DNA of 64,000 nucleotides from Sweltsa coloradensis. Lineage: Eukaryota > Arthropoda > Insecta > Plecoptera > Chloroperlidae. The notes under the pieces were generated by a model, which was given only the letters and a program-made list of their open reading frames with translations, was not told where the DNA came from and did no database searches. The translations under genes were made by a program, and so were the position numbers. The stretch covers positions 117,031 through 181,030 of the forward strand of contig JAMZAV010003189.1 of assembly GCA_024449915.1 (NCBI GenBank), in the 5' to 3' direction. Below are positions 32,622-42,735 of this stretch, in pieces (position 1 is the first letter of the stretch; every line of letters begins with the position of its first letter).

Positions 32622-33130
32622 TGCTGAGGCTAGAACGGAGACGAGTTTAGGCGCTCAGATTTCTGTTTTTTTCAGGTAAACGGTTTATAACACCATTATC
32701 AAATTTCATTGATTTTGAATTAAAATTTAGTGAAATCACCAAAATTTACAAAATTTTGGTCAACTTCAGGAATTTATTCCAAGTGTACAGATTTTTTAAA
32801 CTCAAATTTGCATAATGGATATCAACGTTTAAATCAATGTGAACGCGCAGGTTAATTTCATTTTGTTGTAAGATAAACGGTTTGGTGGGAATTTCCAGAA
32901 TTGTAATCCATGTTTTGGATTTCCCATTTTTTTCACGTTTTGGACTTATGTCTCGCAATGGATCTTAAAGGCTTATTTTGTGCAACCAATTACGGATATC
33001 AATATAAAAGTACTTTATTAACATCCATTCAAAATTTGGTACGTAATGATTTTACCAACCGTTCACCAGAAATCATCAACACCTGTTTGCGCGCATTTGA
33101 GTTGGGTCAAGTTCAGGGTACCCTCTTTAA
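32622..33130 (+). repeat. Families F and E, copy 2, side by side
   Basis: 32625-32700 is the reverse complement of family F at 28345. Family E follows at once (GATTTTGAATTAAAATTTAG to GTTGGGTCAAGTTCAGGG), the reverse complement of 26013-26413. E follows F here, and both flank family A/B elements. Confidence 0.7.
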
Positions 33131-33473
33131 TTTGTTTTTTAAACTGTGCCAACAAAACTAGCATCATTCTAAAACTAGAAAAAATTATATGAATATGGTG
33201 ATCGGTTTGGTCATCGATTTGATGAGAACAATCGCTCACAAGACGTGCATCCTGGGCGCGACGAATATGATTTATTTCTCCAGCGGTCACAGTTTTGCAT
33301 CGCAAGGGAAGCTTCTCGCGACCAGCTGACGTCAAGCTGTAAGCCCAATCAGCGTAAGCTGTTAGTGCACCCGATGATCTATTTGTCGTACATAATGTAC
33401 ACTCAATCAATAAAACATGATACAGTAGAACCATCGAAAGAATGCAGATAGCTCGAAATTGTTTTCCCAACAT
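33063..33473 (-). CDS. Hypothetical 136-codon frame, poorly supported
   Basis: I do not recognise this protein. The N-terminus (residues 8-25, ICILSMVLLYHVLLIEC) is hydrophobic and could be a signal peptide or membrane segment. The remainder has no motif I know, with a histidine/isoleucine patch near residue 90. The last ~25 codons lie inside dispersed repeat E, which argues against a conserved gene. No promoter or splice context was found. It could be a chance frame; a first exon remains possible. Confidence 0.15.
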   Translation of the reverse strand: MLGKQFRAICILSMVLLYHVLLIECTLCTTNRSSGALTAYADWAYSLTSAGREKLPLRCKTVTAGEINHIRRAQDARLVSDCSHQIDDQTDHHIHIIFSSFRMMLVLLAQFKKQIKEGTLNLTQLKCAQTGVDDFW

Positions 33474-33921
33474 AACAACTTTTCAACGTGGATATCACAC
33501 GGAGGAACTCTGTGATGAAGCACAGATAATTTTTGCTTGTGTTGGTAAAATATATTTCTCTTTCATTCACAAAGGCGACATTGCTTTTACCGCGCGTTTA
33601 TTCTACCCCCACCACTACAAAGCCTCTGCATTCTTTTGTTGTAGCTAGTATATCACAGTATACATTCCTAATATCCTCGAGATTATTGCACTAGTTTATA
33701 AGGTGCAACGATAACGTGTTCATATATTTCACTCAATTCTTCCCTCCAAACGAGAAATGTATATTTATCAGGAAGGGGAGATGAATAGTTAGTTCTCTAT
33801 AAACGACATTGCCAAGCTCGTAATATGAGGTATGTTATCAAAACCGTCTAAAGTCTAAAGCTTGCATTAGACAGTTCAATGTTCTTTCGAGATTCATTTT
33901 ATTTACGGCATGAATATGTAA

Positions 33922-34250
33922 TCAATATGAAGGATCCTTGAAAAAATCAAGGATGTGAAATGTCTTATTCAGGCTTTGGGCGTGAATTTGGCGATTGTGT
34001 TTGAAAACCTTTTTAAGATTCGAGAAGTTCATCTTCGCGTCATTCCCGTCGACCACAGTCACATCCGTCAGCAACAAAGCCCACCCGAGGAGCTTATAAT
34101 AGGCTTCTGTAGTTTTAAAGTGTCTTTTCGATCTTGAGCATCTGATAACGATAAGGGTGTAGATGAAAAGCCTCCTAATACTTAATACACTAAATACACC
34201 GTCTGGCATAGATCACCTAGTCACATAAATGAGAATTTCAGTAGAAATAT
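33922..34250 (-). pseudogene. F-box-region fragment of an F-box/LRR paralogue
   Basis: At the DNA level TTCTCATTTATGTGACTAGG and TGATCTATGCCAGACGGTGT (minus strand) match the F-box exon at 39800-39733 of the neighbouring pseudogene. After it comes GATGCTCAAGATCGAAAAGACA, which matches GGTCGCTCAAGATCGAAAGAGA there. A stop interrupts the F-box match, and the following reading frame diverges. It lies downstream (3' side) of the LRR exon 34436-35164 on the same strand, so it would be the start of a second, mostly lost paralogue and not part of the first gene. Confidence 0.55.
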
Positions 34251-34435
34251 ATGATCAGACACATAACCACACGAATAATACAAAGCAAAACTTAAATGAA
34301 GCAATACACCCTTATTGACTATTTCAATAACATTCAATACCAAAGACATTGTTACAAAACTTTATTGTGGCATGTAAAGGTTAAAATTGGTAAGCCTACA
34401 AGTTTCCTTGGAAGTTCGAATAATTTTCTGTTTGC

Positions 34436-35165
34436 CTAGTCATTTCTCATATAAATTATGAACAAGTAGGCAAAAAGGCCTAATAATAAACACCAGACAT
34501 AATGAAAACACGTGTAAAAGTACTTGTTTTTAATAGGGAAATGAGAAATTTCTGCGTTATTATTAAAGTAAACTGTCTTTAGCTCTGGCATTCGTAGCTG
34601 TATTTGGTTAACAGTTTCCCACTGTAAATCATTATCCTGGATGATTATCAAGTTCTTAAGCCGAGGCAGATACTCAGGGATGAGCAGAATGTCCTCTATA
34701 ACAGTCTGCTCCATAAAACGGAGACTAATCTTATGTAGCTTAGTGCATCCCTTAATTATGCTCTTTACCCCCAAACGTGAAATTGAATTCTGTCCAAAAT
34801 ACTTCCCTTGTCCACACACGTCGATATCTTTCAAATTCTTTGAGGTGCGCGCCTACTGCCATTGCTACGTTATCATTGGCATTGCACCAAAACATTGTGA
34901 GAGACTCGAGGTTTGTCGTCCACGTAGAAGTTTCAATCAAGTTGATCCAAGTATTCTCCGGTATCAGACAGCTAAAGAATGACAGATGACGTAAATTGGA
35001 CATGGAACAAATAGTGAGAAGGGCCTTACAACAGTTGGTTTGCGAGTCGAAGATGGATAAATTATTCAAGCAGTCACACTTCTGCAGCGCGTGGAAAGCT
35101 TCTAAAGACCAATCACCATGTTCCAGGGCTAAAAGGCGTATAGTCCAAGAGCTCGCAACATAAAG
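34436..35165 (-). pseudogene. F-box/LRR pseudogene, 3' part (LRRs and C-terminal membrane segment)
   Basis: Two overlapping minus frames (35198-34752 and 34834-34436) together encode leucine-rich repeats, for example CLNNLSIF, SNLRHLSFFSCLIPE, TNLESLTMFWCN, CTKLHKISLRFMEQ and LPRLKNLIIIQDND. They change frame by one base near 34835, so a single protein cannot be read. The last 27 residues (from YFYTCFHYVWCLLLGLF) form a strongly hydrophobic segment followed by a short polar end, like a tail anchor. The first ~15 codons of the upstream frame belong to the foldback element that ends at 35166. Upstream coding sequence continues beyond that element at 39249. F-box/LRR proteins are substrate receptors of SCF ubiquitin ligases; this copy is inactive as read, unless the frame change is a sequencing error. 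Confidence 0.65.
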
Positions 35166-35266
35166 TCTCCCCTCATAGGGTACATATGGTTTGACCATTG
35201 GAATAGAAGCGGAAATTCATGTCATTTTCAAAATGCGCGTCTTACAAGTCAACGTTGGGGCGTTTA

Positions 35267-35705
35267 CCCGTCAGGACGCCCCCAAAGTGGGCCCCAAAAA
35301 AGGTCAAATCTGCCCCTATTAAGTATACATGATTGAAACATAAGCAAAATTATAGAAGAAGTTAGCCCAAAAATGAATATCACTCGTCAGACGGGCTGCG
35401 ATGGGCCGTTGACCCGTCAGACGCCCCCAAAGTGGGCCCCAAAAAAGGTCAAATCTGCCCTCATAAGGTATACATGATTCAAACATACGTCATTTTATAG
35501 GGAAAATTACTAGAAAAACGAAATCACTCGTCAGACTGGCTACGTTGGGCCGTTGACCCGTCAGATGCCCTAAAGTGGCCCCCCCAAAAAAAGTCAATCT
35601 GCCCTCAATACGAAAACATGATTAAAAAATACGGCATTTTATAGAAAAATTTACCACGGAAAAGAATATCACTCGTCAGACTGGCTGGGTGGGGCCCTTA
35701 CCCGC
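35267..35705 (+). repeat. ~145-bp subrepeats, left arm
   Basis: ACCCGTCAG recurs at about 35267, 35411 and 35556, with a degraded unit near 35700. Each unit includes AAAGTGGGCCCCAAAAAAGG, CATGATT and ATCACTCGTCAGAC. The last unit decays into C and A runs at 35711-35737. Confidence 0.85.
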
Positions 35706-35737
35706 CACTTGCCCCCCCCCCCCAAAAAAAAAAAAGT

Positions 35738-36772
35738 TTAAAAAAATGTTTTGTCTCGAATACTTACGAAATTATGTTGGATTCAATCGGATTTGTGCGA
35801 TAATATGTAGTCATGATGTTTTCGCTTATTTTGGGTCATTGAGCCCTGCAATTACCACTTTTTTTTTTTGGAATATCTAGAATCTAGATCGATGAATAAA
35901 TCAGGAAGACATGTTATACTTCGTTTATGGTAATTATATAATTAATAATGGTGTATGTATTGGGTATATGGTTAGGGTTTAAACTGTAAAGAGTGTTTAA
36001 TTTTTTTTTTTTTACAAATGAAGAGTTGTGTTTAATTTACTACTTGTTACATGATACTATACGGATTCTGCCTATTAAGTATATCGCTTAAAACTATTGC
36101 ATATTGTATAACGATACAAGAAAATCATTGACAATCCATTAATTTTATCACATAAGTAATCATATCATAGTAATCATAAGTTTACGTAAATAATTAACAT
36201 CATATGCTTACCTATTAAGCAATAATCTTTAATATGTGTTGAATCATGTAAATAGTTTTTATAAGTTACAAACAATTGAGGGTTAAATATATCAATTGGT
36301 ATGTCTCCAAACATCAAAACTTCCATATATTCGTTATCACCGTATGTTTCAACTTTTTATCACAGTAATCTTTAGAAGTAATGATCATCATATCACAAGT
36401 AAGAATTTGTAATGTGTTAAATCATACAAGTAGTTTATATAAGTTTACAAACAATTGAAGATTAGAATATATAAATTGGTTTGGTATAATTAACTTCAAA
36501 TATCAAAACTTCTATCACATTCGTAATCACTGTACGCTTGTACGCTTTAACATTTTATTAGTAATCATCCATCATATCATAACATACGTAATAATCTTTT
36601 ACATGCGTTGAAACATGCAAATACTTTTCATAAGTTAAAAGACAATTGAGGATTAGAATAAATAAAAAACTGTTATCACATTTAATAATATTTACATCAT
36701 GTACGCTGCTTCCGAAACATCTATGTCATCATCCTCATCGAAATCCTCTAACTTCTAAATCGCATTGCATAA

Positions 36773-36776
<4 letters not shown>
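35738..36776. other. AT-rich interior of the foldback element, no gene
   Basis: It has low-level internal similarity: AGTTTATATAAGTTTACAAA and AGTTTTTATAAGTTACAAAC with CAATTGA(A/G)G at 36255, 36430 and 36620 suggest about three degenerate ~180-bp units. No coding potential. Confidence 0.4.

Positions 36777-36816
<40 letters not shown>
36777..36816. repeat. (TA)n microsatellite
   Basis: About 20 TA units. Two more TA tracts at 37034-37078 and 37680-37701 separate the nested palindromes inside the foldback element. Confidence 0.95.
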
Positions 36817-36822
<6 letters not shown>

Positions 36823-36842
36823 GTGTTTTTAAGGCTTTCGTG

Positions 36843-37027
36843 GCCCGAAGTATTAGAATCACAATTGTAAACTTGTCGGGTTATTTCGCCACGTCGATTT
36901 GACTTACCCATGTCAACGTTTCTGGACCGCAGTCGTCCTGATGACGGGGACCAGAGCGGTCCAGAAACGTTGACATGGGTAAGTCAAATCGACGTGGCGA
37001 AATAACCCGACAAGTTTACAATTGTGA

Positions 37028-37036
<9 letters not shown>
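36843..37036. repeat. Near-perfect palindrome with hammerhead-like loop
   Basis: Arms 36850-36930 and 36956-37036 are nearly perfect reverse complements: AATAACCCGACAAGTTTACA faces TGTAAACTTGTCGGGTTATT. The central part reads CTGATGA (36938-36944), GGACC/GGTCC (36948-36952 with 36958-36962), then A and GAAAC (36964-36968). TA tracts flank the palindrome, suggesting insertion into TA-rich DNA. Confidence 0.8.
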
Positions 37037-37078
<42 letters not shown>

Positions 37079-37081
<3 letters not shown>

Positions 37082-37660
37082 GACATTGTATTTTCGGGTA
37101 GTCCGTGTGGTTTTATTATTAGTTCCAACGTTTCGGGCAGTTCTCCCTGCCCATCTTCAAGGAAATTTAAAACATAAAACAATATCAAAACAAACAAAAC
37201 CTTACTTCTTAACAAACACTGCAACTGGATACAAAGACAAAACCAAAAAGCTTAGAAAACATAGGTACTAATGACAACATATTATGAACATCCATATATT
37301 TTAAAAACTGTGAAGACATCAACACACTCTATTACTTTTTAGATGACCTCAGCGTACGAGTAGATGGCTCAAGGGGTTCTTGTTGAGTTTTCTTCCTCTT
37401 GTCAACTCTTGTTCACAGTTTTTAAAATATCTGGATGTTCATAATATGTTGTCATTAGTACCTATGTTTTCTAAGCTTTTTGGTTTTGTCTTTGTATCCA
37501 GTTGCAGTGTTTGTTAAGAAGTAAGGTTTTGTTTGTTTTGATATTGTTTTATGTTTTAAATTTCCTTGAAGATGGGCAGGGAGAACTGCCCGAAACGTTG
37601 GAACTAATAATAAAACCACACGGACTACCCTTAAAATACAATGTCTGCATATTCAATCCG
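37079..37660. repeat. Foldback with 235-bp arms and 100-bp spacer
   Basis: Arms 37079-37315 and 37425-37656 are reverse complements with a few differences: CAGACATTGTATTTTCGGGT faces CTTAAAATACAATGTCTGC, and GGAACTAATAATAAAACCAC is present on both sides. Each arm carries TTGAAGA-GGGCAG/CTGCCC-GAAAC (plus strand 37566-37596, minus strand near 37127-37157). The spacer at 37316-37424 is unique. Confidence 0.85.
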
Positions 37661-37744
37661 TGAAAGTCTGCGATATAACATATATATATATATATATATA
37701 TGAATATATGGTTTTTAAGCATAAGCCCGCTTTAAGGACATAGT

Positions 37745-38003
37745 TATTGATTGATAGCAGTTGTCGAAAAAGTTTGCCCCGACTGGGGTTCGAACCTAGA
37801 ACCTCCGGCTTAACGTGCCATAGCTCTACCAATTAAGCTACCGGGACCACAGAACAAACCTTTAGGAAACTGCTAATCAGTTTCCCAGTTTGTTCTGTGG
37901 TCCCGGTAGCTTAATTGGTAGAGCTATGGCACGTTAAGCCGGAGGTTCTAGGTTCGAACCCCAGTCGGGGCAAACTTTTTCGACAACTGCTATCAATCAT
38001 ATA
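37745..38003. repeat. Inverted pair of tRNA-like sequences
   Basis: Arms of about 120 bp (37745-37864 minus, 37884-38003 plus) are essentially perfect reverse complements around a 20-bp centre. Each holds a tRNA-like unit: A box TAGCTTAATTGGTAGAGC, B box GGTTCGAACCCCAGTC, acceptor-like GGTCCCG near its start. The anticodon loop would read ACGTTAA, with C in place of the invariant T33. The perfect symmetry indicates a recent head-to-head duplication; functional tRNA genes are unlikely. Confidence 0.8.
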
Positions 38004-38008
38004 TATAT

Positions 38009-38490
38009 ACATAATGGATTTTTTTTTTTAATTTCTGTCTATACAATAAAACCAAGGTGGCTAAGCTCGAGAAAACCAGGCTTTGACGCAGAGCGCAGAG
38101 GTAAAGTCTGGACTCTGGATCACTTGGAAGCTCTTTCGGTGGTCCTATCGGGTTGTGCTATGCACTAAAATGTTAAGAAATCATGTGAAATAAGGGGTAT
38201 TTAGGCACATTTTCCAAATATTGCTCACTTTTCTTATTAACTGACCGTAATATGACACCAAACTGTTAATTTGTAGTAATTTACCAATTTTGTGTAGGAG
38301 ACAATTATTTGAAATCTCAAAATGTGCTTAGATAGCGACACACACTCATCCTTTCTGAACAGCCTCCCAAAAATGCAGATTTTTGGATGAAAATTAAGGT
38401 AAATAACGGTACGTTCTGTATGTCAAAATAAGCTGGATTGACGATCAAGCGTGTTGTTAAAAGGGCATTTATCATTGTAAAAAAAGATAG
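38009..38490. other. Interior of foldback element, no feature
   Basis: Unique-looking sequence between the tRNA-like palindrome and the right arm. No gene or shared repeat was seen. Confidence 0.4.
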
Positions 38491-38499
38491 ACCGAGCTT

Positions 38500-39190
38500 G
38501 GCAAACAGTCTTAAGGGCAGATTCGACATCTTTGGGGGCCAACTTTGGAGGTTACCTAACGGTGTCAAAGCCCCAACGCAGCTCCTCTGACGAGTGATAT
38601 TCGTTTTCCTAGTAACTTTATCTATAAAATGACGAATGTTTGAATCATGTATACCTTATGAGAACAGAGTTGACCTTTTTTGGGGCGTCTGACGGGTCAA
38701 CGGCCCATCGCAGCCCGTCTGACAAGTGATATTCATTTTTGGGCTAAATTCTTTTATAATTTTTCTTATGTTTTAATCATGTATACTTAACTAGGGCAGA
38801 TTTGACCTTTTTGGGGGGGCCACTTTGGGGCATCTGACGGGTCAACGGCCCAACGCAGCCCGTCTGACGAGTGTATTCGTTTTCTAGTAATTTTCCCTAT
38901 AAAATGACGTATGTTTGAATCATGTATACCTTATGAGGGCAGAGTTGACCTTTTTTGGGGCCCACTTTGGGGGCGTCTGACGGGTCAACGGTCCATCGCA
39001 GCCCGTCTGACGAGTGATATTCATTTTTGGGCTAACTTCTTCTATAATTTTGCTTATGTTTCAATCATGTATACTTAATAGGGGCAGATTTGACCTTTTT
39101 TGGGGCCCACTTTGGGGGCGTCTGACGGGTAAACGCCCCAACGTTGACTTGTAAGACGCGCATTTTTGAAAATGACTTGAATTTCCGCTT
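38500..39190 (-). repeat. ~145-bp subrepeats, right arm
   Basis: Reverse-complement counterparts of 35267-35705. CTGACGGGT recurs at about 38688, 38834, 38979 and 39121, each near CTTTTTTGGGGCC and GTCTGACGAGTG. This arm has at least one more unit than the left arm. Confidence 0.85.
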
Positions 39191-39248
39191 CTATTCCAAT
39201 GGTCAAACCATATGTACCCTATGAGGGGAGACTTTATGTTGCTAGCTC

Positions 39249-39775
39249 TCGGTCTAGTAGGGTCTTGCAGAACCGCTCGCACAAAGCTACGACATTGATA
39301 TTGGTGTCAGTTACCTTCAAGTATTCCTTAAGCGGTATATCGTTGCATATCACTAGTTCTTCGATATTGAGGCAACTGTTAATAAGGTGCGGCACTACCG
39401 TGTAACTAAACTTCCCCCCGTTTATTAATTTCAAAGTTCTCAGATGGGGGAGTTGAACAGTAAGGTTTTGATAAAATGCATCATTCTGCACGAAATAGTT
39501 TCGTACATTCAATATTTGTAAGTTGGTACAGTTTTGTATTAATTCATTCATTACGGACGCCTTTATGGAACAAGGTACGTCTTTAGCGATGTTGTTAAGA
39601 CGCGAATCTGGTTGTTATGTTGGCCAACCTCCTCTAAGATTCGCTTCACTCTCTTACGCTGACAGTTGACCACTGAGAGTTCCTTTAACAACGGCCTGGA
39701 AGCTTCGTGTCTCTTTCGATCTTGAGCGACCTTTAAAGATGAGGGTCTAAATGTAAATCCTTCCAATACGTACAT
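39249..39775 (-). pseudogene. F-box/LRR pseudogene, middle LRR part
   Basis: Minus frames 39775-39563 and 39551-39234 carry LRR-like text: LLKELSVVNCQRKRV, then CTNLQILNVRNYF, LPHLRTLKLINGGK and CLNIEELVICNDI. The two frames do not join without a shift near 39560-39620, where a stop also occurs. The second frame ends at 39234, just inside the foldback element, with the run CERFCKTLLDREL interrupted. LRR content continues in the same strand and order at 35165. Confidence 0.65.
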
Positions 39776-40026
39776 ACCTTAGGAACTGTATTGCATAGAT
39801 CATTCATACTCAGAAATGAGAATATGTGGATTAGCAGCTCTTGTGGGAGGCTTTGAATGTTGGTAGACTCTAACGTCTCATGCTCGGGTTGTGAAGGTCG
39901 AGGGGTATCAGAATCTTCTTCACTGGATTGTATCTTCTTTAATTTGGATGTGGTTCCACAATGTAACACCTTCATTGTAAATACTTTATTGAAAATATTA
40001 TGAAAATATATTTTTAGATCAGGCAC
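39733..40026 (-). pseudogene. F-box/LRR pseudogene, 5' part (F-box domain)
   Basis: A 97-codon frame. Residues 59-97 match an F-box: LPQELLIHIFSFLSMNDLC, then VCTYWKDLHLDPHL. F-box domains bind SKP1 in SCF ubiquitin ligases; LRRs that follow normally bind substrates. The frame stops with TAA (39733-39735) exactly where the family usually has Trp after DP(H/S)L, and the sequence then continues in other frames. An alternative start is Met18 (MKVLHCGTTSKLKK), which I prefer because the first 17 residues are unusually hydrophobic. The acidic/proline linker (residues 35-52) is typical of such proteins. A GTATGT at about 39780 could be read as a splice donor but would remove the end of the F-box. 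Confidence 0.7.
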
Positions 40027-40490
40027 TTATTGACTTGTGAATACGAATCAAAACAATATGCAGATGTTTCTATAACAACCGCCTTAGCAAGGTCCGCTAG
40101 GAGTAGGCAACTTTTGTTTCCGGCACTCCACTCACTTGGAGATTTAGTAGACCTTGATAAATCATGTTTTGATATTTGTTCCAATATCTCTCCCTCGAGC
40201 GATGGCGAAAGAACTTGCTATTTTAGTTGCCAAAGTCGTAAAAGCTAGAACATTTAGGTGACTGTGCTGTTTGAGATCGCGAATCTGTGCTGGCTGAGGT
40301 TTTGTTTATGCATTTTAGAAAATATCGTAGAAAGTTAACTTTGATCTTGTCTGGTGAAAAAGTATCGACATCACCGGAGTAGTGACAAACTGCACCACCA
40401 GCGCCACTGGTACTATTATTTCCATGTCATCGTAGAGGGTATCTCAGTGCTACCAGATAAATTATAAATAGTCACATTCATGATACATCA
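40027..40490. other. Upstream flank of the F-box pseudogene
   Basis: No TATA-type promoter or further exon could be supported. A 72-codon plus frame is not convincing. Confidence 0.35.
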
Positions 40491-40494
40491 TAAA

Positions 40495-40640
40495 CTAGTA
40501 TAGTTGCAGTATCAAATCCCGACGTGATCAGCAATCCTGACTGAAGTTTTTTTACCGAAGTTTTCCTTGTGAATGCAAGGGATTGAGCCCTCTTAAACAG
40601 CCCTCGGACATACCTTCACAATTGTCCTAACTCTAATATA
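40495..40640 (+). mobile_element. SINE family S3, copy 2
   Basis: AAATCCCGACGTGATCAGCA, ATCCTGACTGAAG, GGATTGAGCCCTCTTAAACA and TTCACAATTGTCC match the reverse complement of 19990-20170. Confidence 0.6.
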
Positions 40641-41126
40641 TCTTATAGTCACCTAAGAGCGGCATGCATTTCACCATGGGCAGGTTTCTTTCGAAAAAAA
40701 TAATTATATAAATATTGTTTATTAAAAACATTCTGATGGTATTTATAGAATACATTGCACGTGTTTAAAAAATTAAAAATTAAACTTGGAAGTTTAAAAA
40801 TCTCCTGCAAGATAGGCTGAGATTTCATAAAGATAGGAAATTTGAAGATAACTGATCAAGCACAGACAACATGATCGTCCAACCTCGACAGAAATAATTT
40901 GTAGGCGTACCAGTTAAAATCTCATAAATATTCACGCTTTGTATTGGTTATTTCTACTTTACAATCCCACAATACACCGTAAAACATATAATATTGTCAT
41001 CCACCATTGTGCCCTCGTCCCTGTAGGACGCACTTACCCCGAAGCTGTGTGTGACAGCTTTATAGCTCTGCAACATGGAACCTTTTAATAGAACACCCAA
41101 CAAATCATGGCCGCGCTTTTGTTGAC
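40641..41126. other. Stretch without recognised feature
   Basis: AT-rich sequence with no shared repeat or frame of note. Confidence 0.35.
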
Positions 41127-41465
<339 letters not shown>

Positions 41466-41469
41466 TCTA

Positions 41470-42185
41470 CTACTGCAAGAGAGCATTATTATATTATGTA
41501 TTTCTACATATTTTTTAGAGAAACTTTAACTTTTTTTTCTAGGGTTTTGATGCTAAATCGGTAATGCGCATTTAAAAAAAAATATAAAAATGCAAATTTT
41601 ACTTAAACTATGTTTCCCCCTACCTATTGACAGTTTGCAAACCCAAACCAAAATCCCACCACAATAAGAGTTTTAATGGGAATTTTTTTTTAAATATTAA
41701 ATTTGTTTATTTAAATGCTAAATATTCACAAATAAAGCATTTTTACCCTATCTTTGTAATCATCAAACTATTGCTAGAAATGTCAAACCTACGTGGTAAT
41801 ATTTCAAGCTACATTGATCAAAACGTGACAAGATTCACGTATACAATTACTTCCACATTTAAATGCGATAACCCCACGCACTATAATTATATGCCCGCCT
41901 GGCTTGACCTCGAAATAGCCCCCTCCCCTCCTCCCCCTCCCGCGCCGCAACATCGAGCATCTGACACCGCCGCCCGGATCACAGGCGGGAATCCCTCGTC
42001 GGATGACGCAGGAAGGCGGTGACTTGGCCCAACCAACGAGGTAGAGATTAGAGACGCACGTGTGTACTGGCAGGTGCGAGGGAGATTCGGGGTCAAATGC
42101 TTACATACCTGTAATATTTGGTTTGGTTTGACTAACGTCATTCATAAGTCAAGTCATTCACATTGCAGAAAGATGACCACTGATT

Positions 42186-42217
<32 letters not shown>

Positions 42218-42460
42218 ACTACCTCAAGAGAGCATTTGCTTGAGAGCATTGACCACTGACTACCCCTGACCACGCCCGAATTTGTTTAACTTCGGTGTTG
42301 GAGTGGGAGCAAGTTTTGGTATTCGTTGTCGAATGTACATCGTCTCACAAATATCTCCCCCCCCTTCTACGAGGGTTCCTCCCCTCTCCCCCCCCCAACA
42401 TCGCGACCCAGTAGAGCAGAGTGATGCAAATACCGTCCACCTTCCTTCCAAGTGGCGCCG
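41470..42460. other. Stretch with C-rich and CTGT tracts, no gene
   Basis: A (CTGT)n tract at 42189-42212 is followed by GTCTACTACCTCAAGAGAGC, like GTCTACTACTGCAAGAGAGC after the large array (41464). This suggests that both arrays sit in copies of the same repeat. C-rich segments at 41922-41942 and 42356-42394 give spurious frames. GTTGCGGCGCGGG-type GC islands are present. Confidence 0.5.
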
Positions 42461-42466
42461 TCCTGT

Positions 42467-42489
42467 CTAACCTAACCTAACCTAACCTA
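42467..42489 (-). repeat. Interstitial TTAGG repeat
   Basis: Four CCTAA units (TAACCTAACCTAACCTAACC). TTAGG is the telomere repeat of most arthropods, but four units can also arise by chance or by repair. Confidence 0.6.
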
Positions 42490-42735
42490 CGGAGGTACTT
42501 GATATTCTAGAAAACTCGTAGCCAGCTTGCACTTAGTGGAGATGGACTTTGAAAAATATCGCGTTCGTTGTATGTTGCCCGTTGGTTGGAAGGGTTGAGA
42601 AACATCAAGGGTAGTTTGAGAAACGAGCCACGACTTGTAGCTACACGCAGGTGAAAGAACATTGCAACATGGTAGGTACTCCAGGTGTAAGATATATGCA
42701 ACACGACCTGGAACCATTTTATAAACATAAATAAA

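Larger units (their letters stand above)
35166..39248. mobile_element. 4.1-kb foldback element with long subrepeat arms
   Basis: The ends are inverted: GCAACATAAAGTCTCCCCTC at 35166 and GAGGGGAGACTTTATGTTGC ending at 39248. The arms (35166-35705 and about 38500-39248) are nearly identical over about 400 bp. Each contains three to four ~145-bp tandem units starting near GACCCGTCAGACGCCCCCAA. Long inverted arms made of tandem subrepeats are the hallmark of Drosophila FB (Foldback) elements; no transposase was recognised in the middle. Flanking bases AGCTC (35161-35165) and AGCTC (39250-39254) could be a target duplication. The near identity of the arms implies a recent insertion or recent gene conversion. 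Confidence 0.8.

Noticed and set aside
33922..35198. A single intact F-box/LRR gene in this interval
   Set aside because: The F-box fragment lies downstream of the LRR part on the same strand and contains a stop, so it cannot be the 5' exon of the same gene.
37745..38003. Two functional tRNA genes
   Set aside because: The anticodon loop lacks T33, the stem is imperfect, and the units form a recent palindrome inside a mobile element.
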